Assembly (NCBI RefSeq): GCF_003852895.1
Contig: NZ_QUSW01000001.1
Coordinates: 310,001 to 374,000 of the forward strand
Direction of reading: 5' to 3'
DNA: 64,000 nt
Origin: Rhizobacter terrae
GTDB lineage: Bacteria > Pseudomonadota > Gammaproteobacteria > Burkholderiales > Burkholderiaceae_C
Shown: one piece after another, positions 1-8,867 of the stretch
How positions within the stretch are numbered: the stretch's first letter is position 1
Layout: each line of letters begins with the position of its first letter
Position numbers and translations under genes: made by a program
Notes under the pieces: generated by a model
What the model was told of the DNA's origin: nothing
Database searches by the model: none
The model's input: the letters and a program-made list of their open reading frames with translations, nothing else

Positions 1-1
1 C

Positions 2-598
2 CTTGTCGCCGTGCTGTCCGCCGCGGCCTGCACGGCGGCCCTGGCCCAGTACAAGGTCATCGGGCCGGACGGCAAGGTGACCTACACCGACACGCCGCCG
101 CCGCTGAACTCGGGGTCGAAGATCACCCGCCTGGGCGAGAACCCGAGCGTGGTGTCGCAGGCCTCGCTGCCCTACGAACTGCGCCAGGTCGCCCAGAAGT
201 ACCCGGTCACCCTCTACGCGCTCAAGACCTGCGACCCGTGCGATGCCGGGCGTGCCTACCTGCGCGGCCGTGGCGTGCCCTTCGTCGAGAAGCTGGTCAT
301 CACCGGAGAAGACGGCGAGGCGATGCAGCGCATCACCGGCGGGCGCGATGCGCCGACCATCTCCATCGGTGCGCAGGTGCTGCGCGGCTTCTCCGCCGAC
401 AACTGGGGTTCCTACCTCGACAACGCCGGCTACCCGCGTGAGTCGAAGCTGCCGACGAACTACCAGTTCCCCGACGCAACGCCGCTGACCGAGCCGGCGC
501 CGCCGCCTGAGAAGAAGACGGCCAAGCCCGCTGTGCAGCAGCAACCGCAACCGGTCCAGCCGGTGCAGCAGCCCACGCCGGGCAACATCAAGTTCTGA
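2..598 (+). CDS. DUF4124 / glutaredoxin-like protein (5' end outside window)
   Basis: The reading frame is open to the left edge. The residues LVAVLSAAACTAALAQ look like the end of a signal peptide, so the true start lies outside the window. After the signal comes a DUF4124-like stretch (YKVIGPDGKVTYTDTPP). A thioredoxin-fold glutaredoxin-like domain follows, with the redox motif CDPC in TLYALKTCDPCDAG and a cis-Pro region (DAPTISIG). The tail is rich in Pro and Gln. The likely role is an exported thiol-disulfide protein; the substrate is unknown. It converges on the MFS gene, with only 6 bases between the two stop codons. Confidence 0.85.
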   Translation, partial: LVAVLSAAACTAALAQYKVIGPDGKVTYTDTPPPLNSGSKITRLGENPSVVSQASLPYELRQVAQKYPVTLYALKTCDPCDAGRAYLRGRGVPFVEKLVITGEDGEAMQRITGGRDAPTISIGAQVLRGFSADNWGSYLDNAGYPRESKLPTNYQFPDATPLTEPAPPPEKKTAKPAVQQQPQPVQPVQQPTPGNIKF

Positions 599-604
599 TC
601 GGCT

Positions 605-1759
605 TCAGTGGCCGGAGGTCGGCGCCAGGCGCCGCGCCGGCACGCTGCCCGCACCCACGGCCGCGCCCATCACCCAGAACAGCGTGGCTGCGCCAATGGC
701 TGTCCCGGCAAGACCGAACAGCAAGGGCATCAAGGTGCTGGACATGTTGAGTGCCATCGAGCGGAACGCGATCGCCTCGCCATGCCGGTGCTCCGGCGTG
801 ATGTGATGCAGCATGGACATCACCATCGGCTGAACCGACCCCAGCGCGAGTCCCAGCAGCCCGGCACAGCCGGCCATCAACCACGCCGAGTGAACGAACG
901 GGTACACCGCGAAGATGGCTGCCACCGAGAGCATGGCGCCTGCAACGACTTGCGCTTCGGTCAGGCGGTGGGCAATGAAGGGGATGACGAAGCGAACGCT
1001 GGCCACCGACACCGCGAACACCCCCAGGATGCCGCCGATGGCCGAGGCGCTCAGCCCGCGTTCGTGGCCGAGGATGGGCAGCAAGAAGGTGTGCACATCC
1101 CAGCTCGCCGAATGCAGCCAGTTCACGAGCAACAGATGACGCAAGGCGGGTGAGCGCAGCAGGTCCCACGAGGTGCCTGCCCGTTGAGCTTGCACTGTTT
1201 GCACCGGTGTCTCGCGCGGCACGAAGCGCGAGAACAGCAGCGAGGCCAGGGGCATCAGCATCAGGACGCCGAACGCGGCGCGGAAGCCGACATGGTCGAT
1301 CACGGCGCCTGCCGTCACCGGGCCGAGGAAGTTGGCCAGTGCCGGCGCCAGGCCGAGCCAGCTGAACACCCGCATGCGCTCGGTGCTGTCCACCGCCATG
1401 CGGCCCGCGGTGCGCTGGATGGTGATGAGGCCGAAGTTGGTGCCGGCCCCGGTGAGCATCGCAGCGGCGCACATCGCGAGGTACTGGCTGGAGAGCGCAG
1501 CGATCAGGCCGCCGCTCACAGACAGCCCCACTGCGAGGTACAAGGGCCGGTGGTATCCGTAACGATCTGCCATGCGCCCGGCCGGCAGCGCGAGCAAGAC
1601 GGGGCCAGCGGCAAACAAGGCCATCAGCACACCGACGGCGCCGGGCCCGAGCTTCTGGTGCAAGGCCTGCAGCGGTGCGGACATCCGCACCCCGGCCATG
1701 CAGGAATGAAGGCTGATCTGCCCGAGGATGAGTGCCAGCAGCGGACGCGAAAACCTCAA
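605..1759 (-). CDS. MFS transporter
   Basis: 384 residues with about twelve hydrophobic segments and a major-facilitator signature between helices 2 and 3 (AGRMADRYGYHRP). It is probably an inner-membrane efflux or uptake carrier; the substrate cannot be read from sequence. The chosen start is a TTG whose bases form a TTGA overlap with the rmuC stop. The next ATG, about 20 residues in, would cut off most of the first membrane helix. It is the last gene of a seven-gene overlapping minus-strand run and is probably translationally coupled to rmuC. Confidence 0.85.
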   Translation of the reverse strand: MRFSRPLLALILGQISLHSCMAGVRMSAPLQALHQKLGPGAVGVLMALFAAGPVLLALPAGRMADRYGYHRPLYLAVGLSVSGGLIAALSSQYLAMCAAAMLTGAGTNFGLITIQRTAGRMAVDSTERMRVFSWLGLAPALANFLGPVTAGAVIDHVGFRAAFGVLMLMPLASLLFSRFVPRETPVQTVQAQRAGTSWDLLRSPALRHLLLVNWLHSASWDVHTFLLPILGHERGLSASAIGGILGVFAVSVASVRFVIPFIAHRLTEAQVVAGAMLSVAAIFAVYPFVHSAWLMAGCAGLLGLALGSVQPMVMSMLHHITPEHRHGEAIAFRSMALNMSSTLMPLLFGLAGTAIGAATLFWVMGAAVGAGSVPARRLAPTSGH

Positions 1760-3216
1760 GCCGTCTCCTCATCATCCTGCGCGAGTTCGGATGCATCGGC
1801 GCCGATCCCCGGCAGCAGCACCTGCGCGCGCGATTCGGGCAAGGCCTCCACGCCGCGCAGGCTGCGTGCCATCGCGCGGGTGCGGACCTCCGCCTGCTCG
1901 ATGGTCTTGGTGGTCTCGTCCAGCTTCTTCTTGGTCTTGGCAAGCACGTCGCCAAACTTGGCGAATTCGGTCTTCACCGCGCCCAGCACCTCCCACACCT
2001 CGGCGCTGCGCTTTTCCAGCGCCAAGGTGCGAAAGCCCATCTGCAGGCTGGTGAGCGTGGCCAGCAGCGTGGTGGGACCCGCCAGCGTGATGCGGTGCTC
2101 GCGCTGCAGCGCCTCGACGAGTCCGGGACGGCGCAGGGCCTCGGCGTACAGGCCTTCCGTGGGAACGAAGAGGATGCCGAAGTCGGTGGTATGCGGCGTG
2201 GCGATGTACTTCTCGCGGATGGTCCGCGCCTCGGCACGCAGCCGGGTCTCGATCGCCTTGGCGGCCTGGTCCACGCCCTCCTTGTCGGCGCGCTCATGGG
2301 CTTCGAGCAGGCGCTCGTAGTCGTCGCGCGGGAACTTGCAGTCGATGGGCAGCCACACGGGCAGGCCGTCGTCGCGGCGGCCGGGCAGCTTGATGGCGAA
2401 GTCCACGTAGGTTCGCGAGCCGGGGATGGTCTCGACGTTGCGCTCGTACTGCTCGGGCGTGAGCACCTGCTCAAGCAGGCCCGCCAGTTGCACCTCGCCC
2501 AGCGTGCCGCGCGTCTTCACGTTGTTGAGCACCCGCGAGAGCGAACCCACGTCGCGCGCGAGCGTCTGCATTTCGCCCAGGCCCTTGTGCACCTGCTCCA
2601 GCCGGTCGGCCACCTGCTTGAAGCTTTCGCCCAGGCGCGCTTCCAGCGTGGCGTGCAGCTTCTCGTCCACCGTCGCACGCATCTGCTCGAGCTTCTGCTC
2701 GTTGCCCTGCTGCAGCGTGGTCAGGCGTTGCTCGACCGCCGTGCGGACTTCGCCGATGCGCCGCTCGTTGGCTTCGGACAGGGCACGCAGCTGCTCCGAC
2801 ATCGCATCCGAGAAGCGCTTGAGCGCCAGGTCCTGCGCCTCGCGCGAGGCCTGCGCCTGCACCGTCTGCGCGCCGGCCGATGCCTGCAAGGCCTGGCTCA
2901 CCGCGGTCTGCATGGCGGCCAGCTGTGTGCGGAAGCTGTCGATCTGCTCGTTCTGCGTGCGGGCGACGTCACCTTGCTGGTTGAGCAGCGTCTGCTGGAA
3001 CATGCCCAATGCGTTGCTCAACTCGACGCGCGTGCCCTGGGCACTGCGGTTCACCTCGTCGCGAAGCTCGCGCTCCAGGCGTTCGTGGCTGATGCTCAGC
3101 AACTTCTGGGTGGCGTCACCTTCGTCCCGCGTGGGCCGGACCCTGGCCAACATCCACAGCAGCAAACCCAGATTCAGGACAAGTGCGAGGAGGATCAGCC
3201 AAGTCAGCCAGTTCAT
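1756..3216 (-). CDS. rmuC: DNA recombination protein RmuC
   Basis: 486 residues, the usual RmuC size. An N-terminal membrane anchor (NWLTWLILLALVLNLGLLLW) is followed by a long coiled-coil region (about residues 40-200) and the conserved RmuC nuclease-like domain (VDFAIKLPGR, LPIDCKFPRDDYERL, FVPTEGLYAEAL). In the family, RmuC limits inversions and rearrangements at short inverted repeats and is predicted to have a restriction-endonuclease-like fold. The gene overlaps the upstream transporter gene by ATGA. Its position inside a metabolic operon is not explained by function. Confidence 0.95.
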   Translation of the reverse strand: MNWLTWLILLALVLNLGLLLWMLARVRPTRDEGDATQKLLSISHERLERELRDEVNRSAQGTRVELSNALGMFQQTLLNQQGDVARTQNEQIDSFRTQLAAMQTAVSQALQASAGAQTVQAQASREAQDLALKRFSDAMSEQLRALSEANERRIGEVRTAVEQRLTTLQQGNEQKLEQMRATVDEKLHATLEARLGESFKQVADRLEQVHKGLGEMQTLARDVGSLSRVLNNVKTRGTLGEVQLAGLLEQVLTPEQYERNVETIPGSRTYVDFAIKLPGRRDDGLPVWLPIDCKFPRDDYERLLEAHERADKEGVDQAAKAIETRLRAEARTIREKYIATPHTTDFGILFVPTEGLYAEALRRPGLVEALQREHRITLAGPTTLLATLTSLQMGFRTLALEKRSAEVWEVLGAVKTEFAKFGDVLAKTKKKLDETTKTIEQAEVRTRAMARSLRGVEALPESRAQVLLPGIGADASELAQDDEETA

Positions 3217-4739
3217 CCCGCCATTGTCTCAGCCTGCGCGATGCCACGCCCCAACTCGGGTACTGGCGGTGCGATCTGGCGCTCGATGCGGTCGAACGCG
3301 AACTGCACGATGAGCGCAAGCGCCGCCGAGGGCAAGGCGCCTGCGAGCATCATGATGGTGTCGTTGACTGCAAGCCCCGCGACGATGCGCTCGCCGAATC
3401 CGCCCGCGCCGATGAAGGCGGCCACCGTGGCCGTCCCGACGTTGATGACGGCCGCCGTCTTGATGCCTGCCATCACCATCGGCCGGGCCAGCGGCAGTTC
3501 GACGTGGCGCAGGCTCTGGCGCCGGGTCAGTCCCAGCGAGAGCGCCGCATGACGCATCGCCGGGCCCACGCCCTGCAGTCCTGCAAAGGTGTTGCGCACG
3601 ATGGGCAGCAGCGCATACAGGCACAGGGCCAGCACGGCCGGCACGAGGCCGATGCCGCCGACGATGGCGATCAAGAAGGCCAGCAGCGCCAGCGAGGGCA
3701 CGGTCTGGAGCACGCCCGTGACGGCGAGCACCCAGGGCGATGCGCGGCGCCACCAGAACGCGGCGATGCCCAGCGGCACGCCGACCAGCACGGCGATCAG
3801 CAGCGAGCCGAAGACCAGCAGCAGGTGCTGTCCGAGCAGGCGGGCGAAGTCATCGGCGAAGAGCTTGTGCCAGAAATCGGGGGAGACGCTCTTGCCAAGG
3901 GAGGCATCGCCCTTCACAAAACGCCGGGCAGCCTCCGCAAAGCTCAGTCCATCGAGTTCCACCTGCGCGTTCAGCGCGATCATGGCCTTCTCGTCGATGC
4001 GTCCTTCCAGCTTGCGCAGCGGCGCCGGATCCACATGGCTTCGCATCAGCAGCACGGCGTCGTACTTCGGAAAGAAGTTGAGGTCGTCCTGGAGCACGCG
4101 CAGGGCGTAGCGGCCGACCTTCGCATCCGTCGAGTAGATGTCGATCACGTCCACGCGGCCGGATGCGATCGCATCGTAGGCAATGCCGTGGTCGATGCCG
4201 CCACTGAGCTGCATGGGCAGCTTGTAGGCCGCTTTCAATGCTGGCCATCCGTCGGCCCGTGCGAGGAATTCGTGGGAAAGGCCGAAGCGCAGGGCCGCAG
4301 CCTGCGGCTTGAGCAGGTCCGAGATCTTCGAAACCCCCAGCTGCGCCGCCTTGGCCTCGGGCATCGCCAGCGCATAGGTGTTGTTGAAGCCCAAGGGCAC
4401 GGCCGCCTTCAGGCCGCGCGGCGCGAGCCATTCGTTCAACTGCGCGAGGGTGGGGTTGCCGTCCTTCTTCAGCAGCTCGCGAACGATGGTGCCGGTGTAC
4501 TCCGGATACACATCGACCGCCCCCGTGGCCAGGGCCTGTTCGAGGATGCCGGTGTTGCCCAGCCCCTGCTTGTGCTCCGCCTCGATGCCAGCGTCCTGCA
4601 AGGTCTGCCGCACGATCTCGCCGAGGATGTAGGACTCCGTGAAGCGCTTGGAGCCGATGACGATGTGCTGTGCAGCGGCGGCCTCGGCGACGCAACCACC
4701 AAGGGCCAGCGCGCACACCAGCCAGCGGCGCCAGCTCAT
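3213..4739 (-). CDS. Fused osmoprotectant (glycine betaine/choline-type) ABC substrate-binding protein and permease
   Basis: 508 residues. A signal peptide (MSWRRWLVCALALGGCVAEA, with a possible lipobox Cys) precedes an OpuAC-like binding domain (IVIGSKRFTESYILGEI, VYPEYTGTI; to about residue 285). A permease domain of five to six helices follows (about residues 295-500), with a BPD_transp_1 EAA-like loop (AALSLGLTRRQSLRHVELPLARP). Quaternary-amine osmolytes are the family substrates. No ATPase gene lies in the flanking operon, so the transporter must borrow one encoded elsewhere. It overlaps rmuC and the dehydrogenase gene by 4 bases each. The substrate is inferred from family only. Confidence 0.88.
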   Translation of the reverse strand: MSWRRWLVCALALGGCVAEAAAAQHIVIGSKRFTESYILGEIVRQTLQDAGIEAEHKQGLGNTGILEQALATGAVDVYPEYTGTIVRELLKKDGNPTLAQLNEWLAPRGLKAAVPLGFNNTYALAMPEAKAAQLGVSKISDLLKPQAAALRFGLSHEFLARADGWPALKAAYKLPMQLSGGIDHGIAYDAIASGRVDVIDIYSTDAKVGRYALRVLQDDLNFFPKYDAVLLMRSHVDPAPLRKLEGRIDEKAMIALNAQVELDGLSFAEAARRFVKGDASLGKSVSPDFWHKLFADDFARLLGQHLLLVFGSLLIAVLVGVPLGIAAFWWRRASPWVLAVTGVLQTVPSLALLAFLIAIVGGIGLVPAVLALCLYALLPIVRNTFAGLQGVGPAMRHAALSLGLTRRQSLRHVELPLARPMVMAGIKTAAVINVGTATVAAFIGAGGFGERIVAGLAVNDTIMMLAGALPSAALALIVQFAFDRIERQIAPPVPELGRGIAQAETMAG

Positions 4740-5731
4740 GCGCGGAGCACTTCCGGGTTGATGGGAGACGGCGGATTGCCGGCGTTCGGCCCGAAGCCCA
4801 GCGCCGCGATCAGGTTGTCTGCCGCCAGGTCGGCCATCGCGCGGCGCGTGGCCACCGTGGCGCTGGCGATGTGCGGCGTGAGCACGACGTTGGGCACGCG
4901 CAGCAGGCCGGGGTGCACCTTGGGCTCGCCTTCGAAGACGTCGAGGGCGGCCGCGGCGATCTGCCGGCTCTCCAGTGCCTGCGCCAGCGCTGCGTCATCC
5001 ACCACACCGCCGCGCGCGACGTTGGTCAGCGAGGCAGTGGGCTTCATCAACGCCAGCTCCGCCGCACCGATGGCGTGGTGCGATTCCTTCGAATACGGCA
5101 CCACGATGACGAGGTGATCGCTCTCGCGCAGCAGCGTGGCCTTGTCGACGTAGCTCGCCTTGCATTGCGCCTCGACATCGGCGGCCAGCCGCGACCGGTT
5201 GTGATAGATCACTTTCATGCCGAAACCCAGCGCCCCGCGCCGCGCGATGGCCTGCCCGATGCGGCCCATGCCGAGGATGCCCATGGTTGCGCCGTGAATG
5301 TCGCTGCCCACGAACATGTCGTAGGACCATTTGCTCCACTCGCCGCGGCGCAGGTAGTGCTCGGACTCGGCGATGCGGCGCGCCGCGGCCATCATCAGAG
5401 CGAAGCCGAAGTCCGCGGTGGTTTCGGTCAGCACGTCCGGGGTGTTGGTGCACAGCACGCCGCGCGCCGTGCAGGCCGGCACGTCGAAGTTGTTGTAGCC
5501 CACGGCCATGTTCGACACGACCTTGAGCTGCGGATTGGCATCGAGCACCTCGGCATCGATGGTCACGCTGCCGGTGGTGAAGGCGCCCACCTTGCCCTTC
5601 AGCCGCTCGATCAGCTCGGGTTTGGTGAAGGCGCGGTCACCCGGGTTCGACTCGACCTCGAACCACGTCTTCAGCCGCTCCACCACCTCGGGGAACACGG
5701 CCCGGCACACCAGCACGGAAGGCTTGCTCAT
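4736..5731 (-). CDS. D-isomer-specific 2-hydroxyacid dehydrogenase (glyoxylate/hydroxypyruvate reductase-like)
   Basis: 331 residues. The NAD(P)-binding glycine motif is GILGMGRIGQAIARR. The catalytic triad typical of the family is visible: Arg in NVARGGVVDD, Glu in DVFEGEP and His in LTPHIASAT. By family it reduces 2-oxoacids such as glyoxylate or hydroxypyruvate in the cytoplasm, or oxidises the hydroxyacids. The exact substrate is not decided by the sequence. It overlaps its neighbours on both sides by ATGA, so it is co-translated within the seven-gene run. Confidence 0.92.
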   Translation of the reverse strand: MSKPSVLVCRAVFPEVVERLKTWFEVESNPGDRAFTKPELIERLKGKVGAFTTGSVTIDAEVLDANPQLKVVSNMAVGYNNFDVPACTARGVLCTNTPDVLTETTADFGFALMMAAARRIAESEHYLRRGEWSKWSYDMFVGSDIHGATMGILGMGRIGQAIARRGALGFGMKVIYHNRSRLAADVEAQCKASYVDKATLLRESDHLVIVVPYSKESHHAIGAAELALMKPTASLTNVARGGVVDDAALAQALESRQIAAAALDVFEGEPKVHPGLLRVPNVVLTPHIASATVATRRAMADLAADNLIAALGFGPNAGNPPSPINPEVLRA

Positions 5732-6416
5732 TCCAGGAACCTCGTGAAACCGGCGACGGGCTCTCGGGCCGTTTCCAGCTTGTTTTCAATGGCATCGGGG
5801 TCGGCGAATCCCATCGACATGCCGCACACCAGCATCTCGTTCGCGCCGGCGCCGAGGTGATCCATGATGATGCGGTGGAACTGCGTGAACGCCGCTTGCG
5901 GGCAAGTGTCGAGCCCGCGGGCACGCGCCGCGACCATGATGCTTTGCAGGAACATGCCGTAGTCCAGCCAGCTGCCTTGCTGCATCACGCGGTCGATGGT
6001 GAACATGAGTCCCACCGGTGCGTCGAAGAAGCTGTAGTTGCGGCCGTGCTGGTCGTGCATGCGTGCCTTGTCGGTCTTGCCGATCTGCAGCAGGCCGTAC
6101 AGGTCCCAGCCGATCTTGCGGCGGCGATCAATGAAGGGCGAACGCCACTCGGTCGGGTAGTAGGCGTACTCCTCCTTGTGGGTCGACAGCTCCTCGGGGT
6201 CGTCATAGGCCGCGAGGATCTTGCGCGACAGCGCCGCCTTGGACTCGCCCGTGAGCACGTAGACGTTCCACGGCTGCGTGTTGGTGCCAGAGGGCGCGCG
6301 GGATGCGACGGCAAGAATCTCCTCGATGGTCTCGCGCGGTACCGGCGTCGGAAGAAACGCCCGGATGGAACGGCGCGACGTGATCGCCGCGTCGACCGAT
6401 GCTTTGTCGATGGTGC

Positions 6417-6420
<4 letters not shown>
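5728..6420 (-). CDS. Nitroreductase family protein
   Basis: 230 residues from the ATG at 6420. That start overlaps the thioesterase stop by ATGA and begins MSTIDKASVDAAITSRRSIR; a longer in-frame extension upstream would lie over the thioesterase gene and is not used. FMN-binding family motifs are present: SRRSIRAFL near the N terminus and APSGTNTQPWNVYVL. A late segment (LDTCPQAAF) resembles that of NADPH-dependent nitroreductases. The family transfers two electrons from NAD(P)H to nitro compounds, quinones or enoates through FMN. The physiological substrate is unknown. Confidence 0.9.
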
Positions 6421-6855
<435 letters not shown>

Positions 6856-6863
<8 letters not shown>

Positions 6864-7797
6864 GCGCCGTATTGTTCCATCCAGACCAGCTTCTCAGCGC
6901 CTCGCGCAGCGTGTTCGTCTGCACCGCCACGGTGTCTTCGATGACGCGACCGTAGCCGCCCGCCATGGAGATGGCCACGGGGACGCGACGTTCGCGCGCA
7001 GCCTCGAGCACGCGGCGGTCACGCTCGGCCAGGCCTTCGGTGCTGAGCTTCAGCCGTCCGAGGCGATCGCCCTCGTGTGGATCGGCACCGGCCAGATAGA
7101 AGATGAGGCCGGGCGGCTTGTCACTGTGGTGACGCCAGAGGGCGCGCATCGCACCGTCCAGCGCATCGAGGTACTGGGCATCGCGGCAGCCGTCGGGCAA
7201 CTCGACGTCCAGGTCGCTCGCCTCCTTGCGGAAGGGAAAATTCCTTTCGCCGTGCAGGGACAGCGTGAACACCGTGGGGTCGTCCTGGAAGATGGACGCG
7301 GTGCCGTTGCCCTGGTGCACGTCCAGGTCCACCACCGCCACGCGCAGCAGGCTGCGGTGATGGCGGTGCCATTCAGCCTGCATCAGCCGCGCGGCCACCG
7401 CCACGTCGTTGAAGACGCAATAGCCGCTGCCCTTGTCCGCATAGGCGTGGTGCGTCCCGCCGGCCAGGTTCGCTGCGACCCCTTCGTGCAAGGCCGTCCG
7501 CGCCGCCGCGATGGTCGCCCCAACGGAACGCCGAGAACGCTCCACCATGCGCGGCGTCCAGGGAAAGCCGATCTCGCGCTGCTGGGCCTCGCTCAGGAGC
7601 CCTTCGCAGACCGAGGTCACGTACAGCGGCGTGTGGGCCAGCGCCAGTTCGCCGTCGCTGGCCACCGGCGCCTCGTTCAGGCGGATGGCCGGCAGCAGCT
7701 CCTGCACGGCCTCGCGCAGGAGCTTGTACTTGCCCATCGGGAAGCGATGCCCCTGCGGCAGGGGCAGGACGAAATGGTCGGAGGTGAAGGCATGCAC
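6856..7797 (-). CDS. Histone-deacetylase-family (class IV-like) Zn-dependent deacetylase
   Basis: 313 residues. Zinc and active-site motifs of the arginase/deacetylase fold are visible: GGTHHAYADKGSGYCVFND, VAVVDLDVHQGNGT (Asp-x-His ligands), AGADPHEGD (third ligand) and the C-terminal MAGGYG. Bacterial members remove acetyl groups from small amines or lysines; this one's substrate is unknown. The start is a GTG, as no in-frame ATG lies nearby upstream. It is the first gene of the seven-gene minus-strand run and is divergent from the phasin gene, so its promoter must lie in 7,800-7,990. Confidence 0.88.
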
Positions 7798-7864
7798 CGG
7801 GCGATTGTGTTCATCCCTGCTTCCGCAAGGGAGAAAACGGTCTTTTTAGGAATTTCGCACTAAA

Positions 7865-7940
7865 TTGCTGCGCCGCACCATCAAACCCTTGCTTTGTCAC
7901 ATCAGGCCCCTATACTTCGGTTCATGGTGCAGCGCAGCAA
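7865..7940. promoter_or_regulatory. Paired inverted-repeat operators flanking the phasin promoter (PhaR-like)
   Basis: Two 18-base arms, 7865-7882 and 7923-7940, are inverted copies of each other with 16 of 18 matches (core TTGCTGCGCYGCACCAT). Each arm contains TGC-N3-GCA (7868-7878 and 7927-7937), one base off per site from the CTGC-N3-GCAG motif reported for PhaR of Paracoccus denitrificans. They bracket the predicted phasin promoter, as expected for a repressor released when polyhydroxyalkanoate accumulates. The arm structure is seen directly; PhaR binding is inferred. Confidence 0.6.
7889..7916 (+). promoter_or_regulatory. Predicted sigma-70 promoter of the phasin gene
   Basis: TTGCTT (7889-7894), a 16-base spacer and TATACT (7911-7916). 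It lies between the two inverted operator arms. The phasin start codon is about 70 bases downstream, with a GGAGA ribosome-binding site at 7979-7983. Confidence 0.55.
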
Positions 7941-7988
7941 AAGCCGCGAAACACCTGAGCGTCAAACCAACCTGCACTGGAGATTTAC

Positions 7989-8549
7989 ATGCTGACCGCT
8001 GAACAATTCGCTGCCGCCCAAAAGGCCAACGTCGAGACCCTCTTCGGTCTGACCAACAAGGCCTTCGAAGGCGTCGAGAAGCTCGTCGAACTGAACCTGC
8101 AAGTGGCCAAGGCCGCCCTGGGCGAAGCCGCCGAAACCACCCGCGCCATCCTGTCGGTGAAGGACGCGCAAGAGCTGCTGTCCCTGCAAGCCGGCCTGCT
8201 GCAGCCGACCGCTGAAAAGGCAGCCGCCTACAGCCGTCATCTGTATGACATCGCCGCCGCGACCAACGCCGAAGTCAGCAAGGTCGCCGAGCAGACCGCT
8301 GCCGAAGCCCAGGCCAAGTTCATGAACGTGGTCGACACCGCCGTCAAGAACGCCCCGGCCGGCACCGAGAACGCCGTTGCCCTGGTGAAGTCGGCTGTCG
8401 CTGCTGCGAACAACGCCTACGAAACCGTGCACAAGGCTGCCAAGCAAGCCGCTGATGTCGCCGAAGCCAACTTCCAGGCCGTGACCTCCACCGCCGTGAA
8501 GGCCACGCAAGGCGCCACCGCTTCGGCCAAGGCCAAGCGCGCCGCCTGA
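7989..8549 (+). CDS. phaP: Phasin family protein (polyhydroxyalkanoate granule-associated)
   Basis: 186 residues, almost entirely helical, Ala-, Lys- and Glu-rich, without a signal peptide. The N-terminal phasin domain begins [20 protein letters not shown] and continues [19 protein letters not shown]. The C terminus is basic (SAKAKRAA). Phasins coat intracellular PHA granules, controlling their number and size and stopping non-specific protein binding. A good ribosome-binding site and a strong terminator at 8704 suggest a highly expressed monocistronic gene. Codons are strongly biased to the preferred GC-rich set. The paired operators upstream fit PhaR-type control. A second phasin-like gene lies at 36538. 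Confidence 0.93.
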   Translation: MLTAEQFAAAQKANVETLFGLTNKAFEGVEKLVELNLQVAKAALGEAAETTRAILSVKDAQELLSLQAGLLQPTAEKAAAYSRHLYDIAAATNAEVSKVAEQTAAEAQAKFMNVVDTAVKNAPAGTENAVALVKSAVAAANNAYETVHKAAKQAADVAEANFQAVTSTAVKATQGATASAKAKRAA

Positions 8550-8703
8550 TTCAGGCGGTAGAGGGATTCGACGTAATTTTTTGTACGAGGGTTGAACTAA
8601 TCTGACAGGGGCCCATCTGATCCAGTACCGCAAGCATGCTTGTGGTGTCCCTGAAAGGTTGTCTCCTCGGTACCGCTCGAATCCCTCCATTCGACGTACC
8701 TTC
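8550..8703. other. Structured 3' region between phasin gene and its terminator
   Basis: No protein gene is apparent. A 17-base palindrome (8542-8558) straddles the phasin stop codon. GAGGGATTCG (8561-8570) is perfectly inverted at 8678-8687, and ATTCGACGTA recurs directly at 8566-8575 and 8689-8698. A 12-base palindrome centred on GCATGC lies near 8633-8644. The stretch is bounded by the intrinsic terminator, so it is transcribed as a long 3' UTR or could give a 3'-derived small RNA. Confidence 0.4.
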
Positions 8704-8736
8704 AAGCCCGGTCAATGACCGGGCTTTTTATTTTTT
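8704..8736 (+). terminator. Rho-independent terminator after the phasin gene
   Basis: A 9-bp GC-rich stem (AAGCCCGGT / ACCGGGCTT) with a five-base loop, followed by TTTATTTTTT. It ends the phasin transcript about 155 bases after its stop codon. Confidence 0.9.
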
Positions 8737-8740
8737 AGGC

Positions 8741-8820
8741 CCCCCAGTCGCTGCGCTCCTGCCCCCGAGGGCCACGAAGGGGCCCCTTCGTGGCCCTTGG
8801 GCGCCACCCTGCGGACTGGC
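8741..8820. repeat. REP-like extragenic palindromic element
   Basis: A GC-rich element between the convergent phasin and patatin genes. Its core is a perfect 30-base palindrome (8768-8797; arms AGGGCCACGAAGGGG / CCCCTTCGTGGCCCT) with partly complementary outer arms (CCAGTCGC... and ...GCGGACTGG). The phrases CGCTGCGCTCCTGCCCCCGAGGG and GCCCTTGGG recur in similar form at 14,675-14,750. It may add bidirectional termination or mRNA protection between the two genes. Confidence 0.6.
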
Positions 8821-8867
8821 GGAGCCAGATCCGCGGGCGTGGCTTGATGTGTGCGTCGCTGCGCTTG

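Noticed and set aside
588-1955. 455-codon minus-strand frame overlapping the MFS and rmuC genes
   Set aside because: Its product is Arg/Ala-rich with no family features; the overlapping frames encode clear MFS and RmuC proteins.
1732-3552. 606-codon plus-strand frame
   Set aside because: Antisense to rmuC and lacking any family motif or ribosome-binding site.
8670-8700. T-arm-like phrase CTCGAATCCC suggesting a tRNA remnant
   Set aside because: No acceptor, D or anticodon stems can be built around it; the similarity is limited to the loop wording.
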